The notes beneath the pieces were generated by a model. The model had not been told where the DNA came from. It ran no database searches and saw only the letters and a list, made by a program, of their open reading frames with translations. A stretch of DNA of 41,077 nt from JBBRLG01 sp038231495 (GTDB lineage Bacteria > Planctomycetota > Planctomycetia > Gemmatales > Gemmataceae), in NCBI GenBank assembly GCA_038231495.1, contig JBBRLG010000004.1, forward strand, positions 1 to 41,077, written 5' to 3'. Made by a program: the position numbers and the translations under genes. The stretch's first letter is position 1. Every line of letters starts with the position of its first letter. This document shows positions 30,319-38,708 of the stretch, piece after piece.

Positions 30319-32535
30319 TTACGACAGGCTCGATTTCAACGGGTCGGCCGGCAGCACCGGCTGGAACAGCGGGTTGGCCTGCACCTTGTCGTTGTACTCC
30401 GGGGAACCGACCAGCGACGAGATGATCGCCACGTCGGGCTGCACGCCGTTGACCGTGCCGGCCGGGTAGACGGCGCTGTAGAACGACACGCCCGCAGCGT
30501 CGGCCCGCCGCCGTAGGAAGTCCTGGAAGAACACGTCGATCGTGTGCCCCTGGTATTCCGGGCTGCCGAAGATGTTGTTCGCCAACTGCGTCACCGTCAG
30601 CGATGCGTTCATCGTCAATTCCGCCGAGGACGGCGACCGACCCAGCCCGTCCCGGTACAGCGACGCGATAATCGCGTTGGCCGAATTGTTGTTCAGCGCC
30701 GCGTACTCCGGCGATGTGACGACATCGGTCGCCGCCTGCTCCAGCGTGCCGCCGGCCTTGAAAAAGCCGCTGAAGAAGGCGAGGTCGCTCGCGGCCGCCG
30801 TGCGCTTCAGGTAGTGGTTGAACAGGATGTTCACTTCCTGGTTGACGAACTCCGGGCTGCCCATAATGCTCTGGGCCACGGCCTGCGCCGGGGTGCCGGC
30901 GTCGAGCTGGTTGCCCCAGAACGACAGGCCCGCCGGATCGACTGGCCGTTGCAGCAGGTCGAGGTACAGCTGCGACACCAGCCGCTGGTTGGCCGTGCCG
31001 ACCAGGGCCGTGTTCGCGACCGTCAGCGTCTTGGCCCCGGCGGCGAAGTCGGTCACGCCCACCGACAGCGCGTACAGGCCGGGGCTGAAAAAGCTGTTCG
31101 TGCCGGTCACGTCGAAGCCGCCCTTGTTGTTGGCGGCGATCTTGCCGTTACTCAGGTGGCCGTCGCCCCAGTTGATGACCGCGGTGTAGTCGGTCGATGC
31201 CGCGTTCGGGTTGGCGTCGCTGAACGTCGCCACCACGCCGGTGAAGGCCTGGTTGGGCAGCGCGGTCAAGATCGGCTGGGCGTTGCGCGTCGCCTGGCCG
31301 CCGGAGATGACGTTGTTGGCGTTGGTGATCGGCACCGGCTCGGCGTAGAAGAAGTCGTCGGTCACGACGAGGTTGTGCCCCGAGGCCGCGTTGTCCTTCG
31401 CACCGCCGGCGTTGGAGGTCGCGCCGTTGAACGAGAACAGGACGTCGGAGCCGAGGGTCAGCGTCACCCCCGTGACAATGGGCAAGTTGTAGAGCACGCC
31501 GAAGAACTCCGGCTGGCCCTGGGTGCCGGCCGGCACGAAGAACTTTCCCAAACTCGTGTTGCCGTTGAAGTACTCGATGCTGGTCGTATTCGCCAGCTGG
31601 ACGTTGAGGAAGACGGCGCCGAAGCCGCGCGACGCCGCCGGGGCGACGGCGGTGTTGTTGACGCTGGGGACCACGAATTTGAAGTCGATGCTGTTGTCGT
31701 TGAACATCGCGAATGTATTTTTGGGGGTGAACGCGGGGAACAGCGTCGGGTTGGGGCCGCCGACGTTCGGGTTCACATCCACGAAGCCGTCGCCGCTGAC
31801 CGCGTAGACCGCGTCGAAGTAAACGCCGCGCGCCTGGAAGCGGTTGAGCGGGATGCCGACGGTGTTACCCTTGTTGATGACGGTGGTGTTGGCCCCGCCG
31901 CCGAAGTCGGTGCCGTCGAGCTTGACGGCGTCCCAGTTGATGGTGCGCAAGCCGCCCGTGACCGGCTGCGCGACGCCGCCGTTGTCGCTGCCGCCGACCG
32001 CCGCCTTGAACGAACCGATTGCCGTGCCGACGTTGACGGTGCCGACGCCGGTGAACGTGGCCGGCGTGCCCGGCGTGACGGGGTTGCCCGGCGACAGTTG
32101 CGCATCGTTGACGGTGGCGTTGCTATTCCCGGTGCTCACCTGGCCGTTTTTCGTGTCGGTGACGGTCAGGGTGGTCGTGAACGGGACGCCGTTGGTCTCC
32201 TCGGCATAGGTGTGGGTGCCGTTGACGAAATAAAACGTGCTGCCCGGTCCGCTCTGTTGGATGCTGGCCGGCGTCGTGGCGCCGTCGCCCCAGTTGATCG
32301 TCGCCGCCAGGCTGGTGAGCGGCACGGTCGTGTCGGTGTCCGTGAAGCTGCCGACGACGCTCGACAACGGCTGGCCTTCGACGCCGGAGAGGGGCGTGGC
32401 GGTGGCCGTCAGGGTCGGCACGCAACGGTCCTCCAAATTCTCCAACCGCAACCGGCCCCACACCGGCGGGCGGACCTTTACCGGGCGGCGGCGCTGGCGT
32501 GCGGCCAGGTAGCGTTGGAACCAATCGCGGAGCAT
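30319..32535 (-). CDS. Surface protein with LEDR motif and DUF4214 repeats
   Basis: 738 residues. The basic N-terminus has RLRLENLEDRCVPT (LEDR at 34-37), the same export-type motif as the Gly-rich surface protein here. Residues 45-115 and about 425-505 are PKD/Ig-like: SFTDTDTTVPLTSLAATINWGD in outline, and ATFSDANPNAASTDYTAVINWGD. The C-terminal 200 residues carry three or more DUF4214-like units (YLDLLQRPVDPAGLSFW, LFNHYLKRTAAASDLAFF, LYRDGLGRSPSSAEL). DUF4214 occurs in large secreted and S-layer-associated proteins. No catalytic residues are seen. AAGGAGG is about 7 nt before the ATG. Confidence 0.85.
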   Translation of the reverse strand: MLRDWFQRYLAARQRRRPVKVRPPVWGRLRLENLEDRCVPTLTATATPLSGVEGQPLSSVVGSFTDTDTTVPLTSLAATINWGDGATTPASIQQSGPGSTFYFVNGTHTYAEETNGVPFTTTLTVTDTKNGQVSTGNSNATVNDAQLSPGNPVTPGTPATFTGVGTVNVGTAIGSFKAAVGGSDNGGVAQPVTGGLRTINWDAVKLDGTDFGGGANTTVINKGNTVGIPLNRFQARGVYFDAVYAVSGDGFVDVNPNVGGPNPTLFPAFTPKNTFAMFNDNSIDFKFVVPSVNNTAVAPAASRGFGAVFLNVQLANTTSIEYFNGNTSLGKFFVPAGTQGQPEFFGVLYNLPIVTGVTLTLGSDVLFSFNGATSNAGGAKDNAASGHNLVVTDDFFYAEPVPITNANNVISGGQATRNAQPILTALPNQAFTGVVATFSDANPNAASTDYTAVINWGDGHLSNGKIAANNKGGFDVTGTNSFFSPGLYALSVGVTDFAAGAKTLTVANTALVGTANQRLVSQLYLDLLQRPVDPAGLSFWGNQLDAGTPAQAVAQSIMGSPEFVNQEVNILFNHYLKRTAAASDLAFFSGFFKAGGTLEQAATDVVTSPEYAALNNNSANAIIASLYRDGLGRSPSSAELTMNASLTVTQLANNIFGSPEYQGHTIDVFFQDFLRRRADAAGVSFYSAVYPAGTVNGVQPDVAIISSLVGSPEYNDKVQANPLFQPVLPADPLKSSLS

Positions 32536-32750
32536 CGTAAAACCTCCTTATCGGGGTGAAAATCCGTCGCCGGCGGCCCGGTGCGTGCTCCGGCCATTCC
32601 TGCCGAAGTAGCCGCACGATAGAGGGGGGGTAGGAGAAATGCAAGGAAAACATTCGAGCCGAAGGCGGCCTGCGCGCGTGCGCAATGAGTTCCGTTGGAC
32701 TTCCCATTCCGCCTGCGGTAAGCTGCAGCCCAGCCCCCAGGAGGAACCTT

Positions 32751-34151
32751 ATGAACTGCCGAGCGTACCTGACCCGCCTGTTGCCACTGCTCCTCGTCCC
32801 CGTGTGCCTGATGCTGCTGCCGGCGTCCAGCCGTGCCGCCGAGCCGCGCAAGCCGAACGTCATCTTCATCCTCGCCGACGATCTGGGTTACGGCGACCTG
32901 GGTTGCTACGGCCAGAAAAAAATTCAAACGCCGAACCTCGACCGCCTGGCGGCGGATGGCATGCGTTTTACCCAGTGCTACGCCGGCAGCACCGTTTGCG
33001 CCCCGTCGCGCTGCAGTCTGATGACCGGCTACCACACCGGCCACGGCCTCGTTCGCGGGAACAGCAACGTGCCGCTACGGCCCGACGACGTGACGGTCGC
33101 CAAGCTGCTCAAAGACAGTGGTTACGCGACGGGCCTGGTCGGCAAATGGGGCCTGGGCGAGCCGGGAACAACCGGCGTCCCCAACCGTCAGGGGTTCGAC
33201 TACTTCTACGGCTTCCTCAATCAAGTGCATGCGCACAATTATTATCCCGATTACCTCTGGAAGAACGAGGACAAGGTTTTTCTCAAGGGCAACGAGATCG
33301 GCGACAAGCCCGGCGTCTCCGTCAAGCGTGCGCAATACGCGCCCGACCTGTTCACCGCCGAGGCGCTGGCGTTCATCGACAAGCACAAGGAAAAGCCGTT
33401 CTTCCTCTACCTGGCGTACACGGTCCCGCACGCCAACAACGAGCGCACAAAAGCGGACGGCAACGGCATGGAGGTGCCCGACGACGCGCCGTACACCGAC
33501 AAGAAGTGGTCGCAGCCGGAGAAGAACGGTGCCGCCATGATTACGCGCATGGACCGCGACGTCGGCACGCTGCTGAAGCGCTTGCAAGAGCTGAAGCTGG
33601 ACGACGACACGATCGTCTTTTTCAGCAGTGACAACGGGCCGCACAAGGAAGGCGGTTACGACCCGAAGTTTTTCAACTCGTCCGGCGACCTGCGCGGCAT
33701 CAAGCGCGACCTGTACGAGGGCGGCATCCGCGTGCCGCTGCTCGCCCGCTGGCCGGGCAAGATCAAGCCCGGTGGCGTCAGCGACCACGTCTGCGCGTTT
33801 TGGGATTTTCTGCCGACGGCGACCGAACTCGCCGGGGCGAAGACGCCGAAGGGGATCGACGGCATGTCGCTGGCACCGACGCTCCTGGGCGCGAAGGCGG
33901 CCGGTCACGACCAGGAGAAGCACGACTTCCTCTACTGGGAGTTCCACGAAGGCGGCACGAAGCAGGCGGTGCGCATGGGCGATTGGAAGGCGGTGCGCCT
34001 CAAGCCGAAGGGACCGCTGGAGCTTTACGACTTGAAGAACGACCCCGGCGAAATGATGAACGTCGCAGATAAACAGCCCGCAGTGGTAGAGAAGATCGAA
34101 GCGTACCTGAAAACGGCCCGCACCGAGTCGAAAGACTGGCCGGTGAAATAA
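32751..34151 (+). CDS. Secreted sulfatase (arylsulfatase A type)
   Basis: 466 residues. Residues 1-30 form a signal peptide. NVIFILADDLGYGDLGCYG has the metal-binding Asp43 and Asp44. CAPSRCSLMTG at 83-93 is the C-x-P-S-R motif, so Cys83 is converted to formylglycine. GLVGKWGLG and SSDNGPHKEGG complete the site. It removes sulfate esters from polysaccharides or small molecules, with a maturase encoded elsewhere. AGGAGG at 32740-32745 precedes the ATG, and a longer frame upstream was rejected. The GxxExxY cassette begins 5 nt after its stop. Confidence 0.93.
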   Translation: MNCRAYLTRLLPLLLVPVCLMLLPASSRAAEPRKPNVIFILADDLGYGDLGCYGQKKIQTPNLDRLAADGMRFTQCYAGSTVCAPSRCSLMTGYHTGHGLVRGNSNVPLRPDDVTVAKLLKDSGYATGLVGKWGLGEPGTTGVPNRQGFDYFYGFLNQVHAHNYYPDYLWKNEDKVFLKGNEIGDKPGVSVKRAQYAPDLFTAEALAFIDKHKEKPFFLYLAYTVPHANNERTKADGNGMEVPDDAPYTDKKWSQPEKNGAAMITRMDRDVGTLLKRLQELKLDDDTIVFFSSDNGPHKEGGYDPKFFNSSGDLRGIKRDLYEGGIRVPLLARWPGKIKPGGVSDHVCAFWDFLPTATELAGAKTPKGIDGMSLAPTLLGAKAAGHDQEKHDFLYWEFHEGGTKQAVRMGDWKAVRLKPKGPLELYDLKNDPGEMMNVADKQPAVVEKIEAYLKTARTESKDWPVK

Positions 34152-34156
34152 ATGCG

Positions 34157-34655
34157 TGAAACCACGGAATACACGGAAAACACGGAAAAAAGACAGGAAA
34201 AAAACAAGCAATGAGAGGTGGACCATGACCTTGATTGCCGAAAATGAGACTTATGCCATCCTTGGAGCAGTCTTTGAAGTGTACAAAGAGAAAGGCTGCG
34301 GCTTCCTGGAAGCGGTGTACCAGGAATGCCTTGAACTGGAATTTGAGTTCCAGGGCATTCCCTTTCGGCGGCAGGTCGAGCTGCAACTGAGCTACAAAGG
34401 GAAGGTCCTTCGGCAGATTTACATACCCGACTTCATCTGCTTTGCGGGCATCATCGTCGAACTAAAGGCGGTAACGAAGTTGGCTCCGGAACACCGCGCC
34501 CAACTGCACAACTATCTCAAGGCAACTGGACATCAGCTTGGCTTGTTGATCAATTTCGGTCATTACCCCAAGGTGGAACACGAACGCATCGCCCGCTAAG
34601 TTCTCTGTTATTTTCCTGTCTTTTTTCCGTGTTTTCCGTGTATTCCGTGGTTTCA
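34157..34655. mobile_element. GxxExxY cassette with 45-nt perfect terminal inverted repeats
   Basis: A 499-bp unit bounded by perfect 45-nt inverted repeats (34157-34201 and 34611-34655). Each arm is built of CACGGAATACACGG/CCGTGTATTCCGTG-type motifs in A/T-rich sequence unlike the neighbours. The single gene inside encodes a GxxExxY protein. It is inserted between the sulfatase stop (5 nt) and the large cytochrome gene, whose ribosome-binding site begins 9 nt past the right arm. No obvious target-site duplication is seen. A related gene-less copy is at 284-464. Confidence 0.7.
34225..34599 (+). CDS. GxxExxY protein (PD-(D/E)XK nuclease-like)
   Basis: 124 residues, the usual length of the GxxExxY family (TIGR04256; PDDEXK_3-like). 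The naming motif is GFLEAVY (Gly26, Glu29, Tyr32). IYIPDFI and VELKAV supply Asp69, Glu79 and Lys81, the arrangement of a PD-(D/E)XK metal site. QLHNYLKATG follows, as in this nuclease fold. Its biological role is unknown. GAGGTGG lies just upstream of the ATG at 34225. Base composition is lower in GC than the flanks, which, with the perfect inverted repeats on both sides, suggests acquired DNA. Confidence 0.88.
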   Translation: MTLIAENETYAILGAVFEVYKEKGCGFLEAVYQECLELEFEFQGIPFRRQVELQLSYKGKVLRQIYIPDFICFAGIIVELKAVTKLAPEHRAQLHNYLKATGHQLGLLINFGHYPKVEHERIAR

Positions 34656-34676
34656 TTCCGTGTGGGGAGCCGACAC

Positions 34677-37600
34677 ATGCGAGCCTATTGTCTGTCCGTC
34701 GTAGCCTTGTTCGCGTTTCCGTGGTTCGCTGCGGCCGAACTGGACTACTCGCTGCCCGACCCGGAGTTGAAGCTCGTCCGCCTTGACTCCGTGCCCACCG
34801 AATCGTACCTCGCGGTCCGCGCCGATACGATGGGCCGTCTGTTCGTCGGCGGCCGCGAAGAACTGTTCGTCTACGAACCCGACAATAAGGGCGGTTACAA
34901 GCCACGCCAGTCGCTCTACAAATTCCCCAACCACACCTGGGTCTACGACATCGCCGTCCGCGGCAACGACCTCTACGTCATCACGGTCAGCGCTCTGTAC
35001 GTAATCCCCGATGCCATAACGAAGCGCGAGGGGTTGAAGCCGAAACGCCTCCTCTGGGGCGTGCCGATGGGCCACGTCCACCAATGCTTCCACGGCCTGG
35101 CGTGGGGGCCGGAGGGCGACCTGTACCTGTCGATGGGCGACCCCATCGCGTCCTACGGCGATTTCAACCGCGCCGACCACTGGATGCACTGGACCTTCTT
35201 CAGCCAACCCGACGACACCAAAACACCGTACACCGGCGTCGGCGGCGTCTTCCGCTGTCGACCCGACGGCAGCAACTTTCGCGTCGTCGCCCGCGGCACG
35301 CGCAACAGCGTCGGCCTGGCGTTCGACCGCTCCTGGAACCTGTTCACCAACGACAACGACCACGAGTCGATCCCGTCCGACTACGTTCCGGGCCGACTGC
35401 TGCACGTCACGCCGCACGCCTATTTCAGCTGGCCGCGCGGCTGGCTGGTCTCCAAGACGCCCGACCGTGCCGACCTCCTCGAAACCATGACCGACGGGCT
35501 GGGCCGCTTCGTTCCCGTCGGCCAGGCGTACTACCACGACACCTACTTGCCCGCGAAGTACCGCGACAACCTGCTGGTCGCCCGCTGGTGTACGCGCGAA
35601 GTGACGCGCTACCCGCTGCAACACCGCGGCGCGAGCTTCAAGACGGCAGAGTTGCCGTTGCTCGTCGGCCGCAGAGAGGCGCGACCCGTCGGCGTCGCGG
35701 TCGGGCGCGGCGGCCGGCTCTTCGTCACCATCGCTTACATGGACCACAACGACGCTTCGCCGACTTACAAGAGCGATCTCGTGATGATTACCCGCGCCGA
35801 CGACACGGACTGGCACCCTTTTGAACCGTACGAGGCGACGACGGCCAAGCCGGAAAAGCTATTCGCGGAATTGGGCCACGCCGACTGGTCGCGGCGCGAG
35901 GCGGCCCACGTCGAAATAATGCGCCGCGGCGGCGACCTGCTGGCGGAAGCGGCGAAGCGCTTAAAGACGGCGAAAGAGATTGCGGTCGAAACGCCACACC
36001 TGATATGGCTGAGCGCGGCGGCCAAGCACCCGGTGATGGCGGACTATAAAGACCCGTTATTACGGTTGCAAGCCTGCCGCGCCCTTGGCGAAGCGACGGC
36101 CCTTCCCAACGAGGTGAAACGCCAGGCGCTGCTCAAATTACTCCGCGACGAGGACGCGCAGGTGCGGCTGGCGGCGTTGACGGCTTTCTTCGACCTCGAC
36201 GGCGACTTGCCCGAAGAGGTCGTAACCCTGGCCCGCGACAAAGACACCTACTTGCGGCAGACGGCGACGACTCTGCTCGCCGAGAAAGCACCGCTCGCCT
36301 CCATCGCCAAGCTGAGCGAAGACAAAGACCCGGCGACTCGCCTGGCCGGCGTCCTTGCGGCCGGTGCCCGGCTAACGGTCCCGCCTGCAACAAAGCCGAT
36401 CGCGGATCATTTGCCCCTTGAAAAGCTCCCGTCCAAGGAGGCGTACGTCATCCAGTTCGCCGACGCCAAGATCGACCTGCGCGACCACGGTCGTCTCGGC
36501 AACTTCACCGTCGCGGAACACTGGAAGGCCGGCAAACCTAGCGAGGAGCAAGAGAAGCTCTTTGCGCTTCTTTCCGGCAAGCTGTCCGACGCCGACGAAG
36601 CCGTGCGACTCCAAGCGGCGTTCTTCCTCTTCCTGCTCAACGACGCGCGCAGCGAACCGGCCGTCGCCAAAATCCGCAAGGAGAGCGCCGAGGCTCGCCT
36701 GGCAACCGCCCCCATGAAGGACATCAAGAAAGTGTGGGTGGTCGGCCCGTTTCCCGACGGTAAGAAGGGGCTCGATGTAATTCATGCACCGGAACAGGGC
36801 GCTATTGACCTGGCAGCGACCTACGAAGTCGAGGGGGCCAAGCGGACCTGGAAGGAAGCGGGGCGCGATACCTTGTTTTCTTTCGCGAAAGTCCTGGGCA
36901 AACAGGAGTCGTCCTCCTGCTACGCCTACTTGCGGTTGGAGAGCGTCAACCGCGAGAAAATTCAGCTGCTGCTCGGCTCCAGCGACGGCGTGAAAATCTG
37001 GCAAAACGGCAAGGAAGTCTGGTTGAACCAGACGATGCGGGCCGCATTGCCGTTTCAGGACGCCGTGCTGCTCGAACTACAGCCCGGCAGCAATGACCTG
37101 CTGGTGCGCGTCCACAGTGACGGCGGCGAGGGCGGCTTGTATCTGCACTATCGCGCCCGCGGCAACGTCGTCGCCACGCTGCCGGAGAAGCTCACCATCG
37201 CGACGCTGGCCGAACGCCTGAAAACCGCGTCGGGGCCGGAGCAGAAGGAGGTGCCGAAAGAGTTCCTCGACGTGGACTGGGCGAAGGCCGCGGCCCAGGG
37301 CGACGCGAAGAAGGGCCGGCAACTCTTCGGCGCGCTCGGCTGCGCCAAGTGCCACGCCGTCACCGCCGACGCGCTGACCACCGGCGGGCCGAGCCTCGGC
37401 GACGCGCGGAAGCGCTTCACGGTGCCGTACCTGGTCGAATCGATCCTGCTGCCGAGCAAGCAGGTGTCGCCGGTGTTCCGCGCCTCGCTCATCGAGACGA
37501 AAAAGGGACTTTCCCTCAACGGCCTCGTCGTCAGTGAGACGAACGACAAGATCGAACTCCTGTTGCCGGACGCGACGCGGAAGACGATCCTGAAAAGCGA

Positions 37601-37718
37601 CGTGGAGAGTCGCAAAATGCTCGACACGTCGCCGATGCCGGCGGGCATCGTCAAGACGGCGGACGAGCTGCGCGACCTGCTGGCGTATTTGCTGAGCGAA
37701 AACCCTGCACCGCCGTGA
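34677..37718 (+). CDS. PVC-type cytochrome c with sorbosone-dehydrogenase-like propeller
   Basis: 1013 residues. Residues 1-20 form a signal peptide. About 25-395 is a beta-propeller of the L-sorbosone/glucose dehydrogenase-like type found in planctomycetes. Residues 400-560 form HEAT-like helical repeats. About 680-850 is a jelly-roll-like module (LLGSSDGVKIWQNGKEVW), possibly sugar-binding. The C-terminus carries a cytochrome c domain with CAKCH at 889-893, as in TIGR02603-type PVC heme-binding proteins. It probably oxidises a sugar-type compound in the periplasm and passes electrons to the heme; the substrate is unknown. GGGGAG is 7 nt before the ATG at 34677, 9 nt past the GxxExxY cassette, so the cassette may affect its expression. 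Confidence 0.88.
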   Translation: MRAYCLSVVALFAFPWFAAAELDYSLPDPELKLVRLDSVPTESYLAVRADTMGRLFVGGREELFVYEPDNKGGYKPRQSLYKFPNHTWVYDIAVRGNDLYVITVSALYVIPDAITKREGLKPKRLLWGVPMGHVHQCFHGLAWGPEGDLYLSMGDPIASYGDFNRADHWMHWTFFSQPDDTKTPYTGVGGVFRCRPDGSNFRVVARGTRNSVGLAFDRSWNLFTNDNDHESIPSDYVPGRLLHVTPHAYFSWPRGWLVSKTPDRADLLETMTDGLGRFVPVGQAYYHDTYLPAKYRDNLLVARWCTREVTRYPLQHRGASFKTAELPLLVGRREARPVGVAVGRGGRLFVTIAYMDHNDASPTYKSDLVMITRADDTDWHPFEPYEATTAKPEKLFAELGHADWSRREAAHVEIMRRGGDLLAEAAKRLKTAKEIAVETPHLIWLSAAAKHPVMADYKDPLLRLQACRALGEATALPNEVKRQALLKLLRDEDAQVRLAALTAFFDLDGDLPEEVVTLARDKDTYLRQTATTLLAEKAPLASIAKLSEDKDPATRLAGVLAAGARLTVPPATKPIADHLPLEKLPSKEAYVIQFADAKIDLRDHGRLGNFTVAEHWKAGKPSEEQEKLFALLSGKLSDADEAVRLQAAFFLFLLNDARSEPAVAKIRKESAEARLATAPMKDIKKVWVVGPFPDGKKGLDVIHAPEQGAIDLAATYEVEGAKRTWKEAGRDTLFSFAKVLGKQESSSCYAYLRLESVNREKIQLLLGSSDGVKIWQNGKEVWLNQTMRAALPFQDAVLLELQPGSNDLLVRVHSDGGEGGLYLHYRARGNVVATLPEKLTIATLAERLKTASGPEQKEVPKEFLDVDWAKAAAQGDAKKGRQLFGALGCAKCHAVTADALTTGGPSLGDARKRFTVPYLVESILLPSKQVSPVFRASLIETKKGLSLNGLVVSETNDKIELLLPDATRKTILKSDVESRKMLDTSPMPAGIVKTADELRDLLAYLLSENPAPP

Positions 37719-37767
37719 CGGTCTCGACAAGAGCCGCGCCGGCCCGGTTGGCTCTTTAGTTTCGCGG

Positions 37768-38601
37768 TCAAAAAAGGGGTTTCACTTCCGGCAGCGGCGG
37801 GGGTTGCATCGCGGCGAGGTGCTTTTCGTCGATCATGACGCGCCGGATCGACTCTGCCCGGCCCGTCGTCGGGTCCACCTCCACGATCGCGCCGCCCAGC
37901 CGCGGGTCGCCGGTCGCCACGTCGAACGCCCTGGGGATGAACGTGACCGTCGTCAGCAGCACGCGGTCGATGCGCCGGCCCAGGACGCTGTCGTACGGCC
38001 CCGTCATGCCCACGTCGCTGATGAACGCAGTGCCGCCTTCCAGGATTTGCTCGTCGGCGGTCGGCACGTGCGTGTGCGTGCCCAGCACCGCACTGACCCG
38101 GCCCTTGAGGTGATGACCGAGCAGGTATTTGTCCGCCGTCGCCTCCGCGTGCGCGTCCACGACGACGACGCGCGCCTTGCCTTCCAAATCCTTCAGCACG
38201 CGGTCGGCGGCGCGGAACGGGCAGTCCACGGAGCGCATGAACGTCCGGCCCAGCACACAGAACGCCGCCACCGGCGTGCCGTCGCGCGCGGAGGCTAGAG
38301 CAAATTCGCGACCCGGCGCGTCAGGCGGAAAGTTTGCCGGCTTGCAAATGCGCTCTTCCTGTTCCAGCGTCGGAATGATTTCCTGCTTCTTGTAAATGTG
38401 GTCGCCAAGCGTCACGAGATCGACGCCGGCCGCGCGCAGCCGTTTGTACAGCGGCTCGGTGAGGCCCGAACCGCCGGCGGCATTTTCCGCGTTGGCGATG
38501 ACGAGGTCGATCCGCTCCCGTGGGATCAGCACCGGCAGCACGCGCTTGACGAAATTGACGCCGACCGTGCCGACGATGTCGCCGATGAAAAGGATGCGCA
38601 T
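37768..38601 (-). CDS. YmdB/TIGR00282-type metallophosphoesterase
   Basis: 277 residues. It belongs to the YmdB family of cyclic-nucleotide phosphodiesterases, often encoded next to RNase Y. FIGDIVG (5-11), ANAENAAGG (36-44), VDAHAEAT and GTHTHVPTAD are the metal-binding motifs. The usual GNH motif reads GDH here (Asp67-His68), a change at a metal-ligand position. It is encoded just downstream of the RNase Y gene on the same strand, separated by a strong palindrome. Confidence 0.9.
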   Translation of the reverse strand: MRILFIGDIVGTVGVNFVKRVLPVLIPRERIDLVIANAENAAGGSGLTEPLYKRLRAAGVDLVTLGDHIYKKQEIIPTLEQEERICKPANFPPDAPGREFALASARDGTPVAAFCVLGRTFMRSVDCPFRAADRVLKDLEGKARVVVVDAHAEATADKYLLGHHLKGRVSAVLGTHTHVPTADEQILEGGTAFISDVGMTGPYDSVLGRRIDRVLLTTVTFIPRAFDVATGDPRLGGAIVEVDPTTGRAESIRRVMIDEKHLAAMQPPPLPEVKPLF

Positions 38602-38631
38602 TATCGTCCTTACGGATTTCGGAGCCGCAAC

Positions 38632-38704
38632 CGTCTGTCGGAGCCGCGACCGTAAGGGAGCGATTCAGCTCACCGCTCCCTTACGGTCGCGGCTCCGACA
38701 GACG
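38632..38704. repeat. 31-nt perfect inverted repeat between rny and the ymdB-type gene
   Basis: Arms 38632-38662 and 38674-38704 are perfect 31-nt inverse copies with an 11-nt loop, built on GGAGCCGCGACCGTAAGGGA. It starts 4 nt after the rny stop on the minus strand. A partial extra copy of GGAGCCGC lies at about 38621. It could terminate or process the rny transcript. Confidence 0.75.
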
Positions 38705-38708
38705 AGTT

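Noticed and set aside
27761..30469. 902-codon plus-strand open frame across cobA-hemD and pyrB
   Set aside because: Arg/Pro-rich composition and antisense or out-of-frame to two enzymes with full motif sets.
30544..32559. 671-codon plus-strand open frame antisense to the DUF4214 protein
   Set aside because: No domain, Arg/Gly/Val-rich; the minus-strand gene has clear domains and a strong ribosome-binding site.
34157..34655. GxxExxY cassette as an rRNA intervening sequence
   Set aside because: No 23S rRNA flanks it; neighbours are protein-coding genes.
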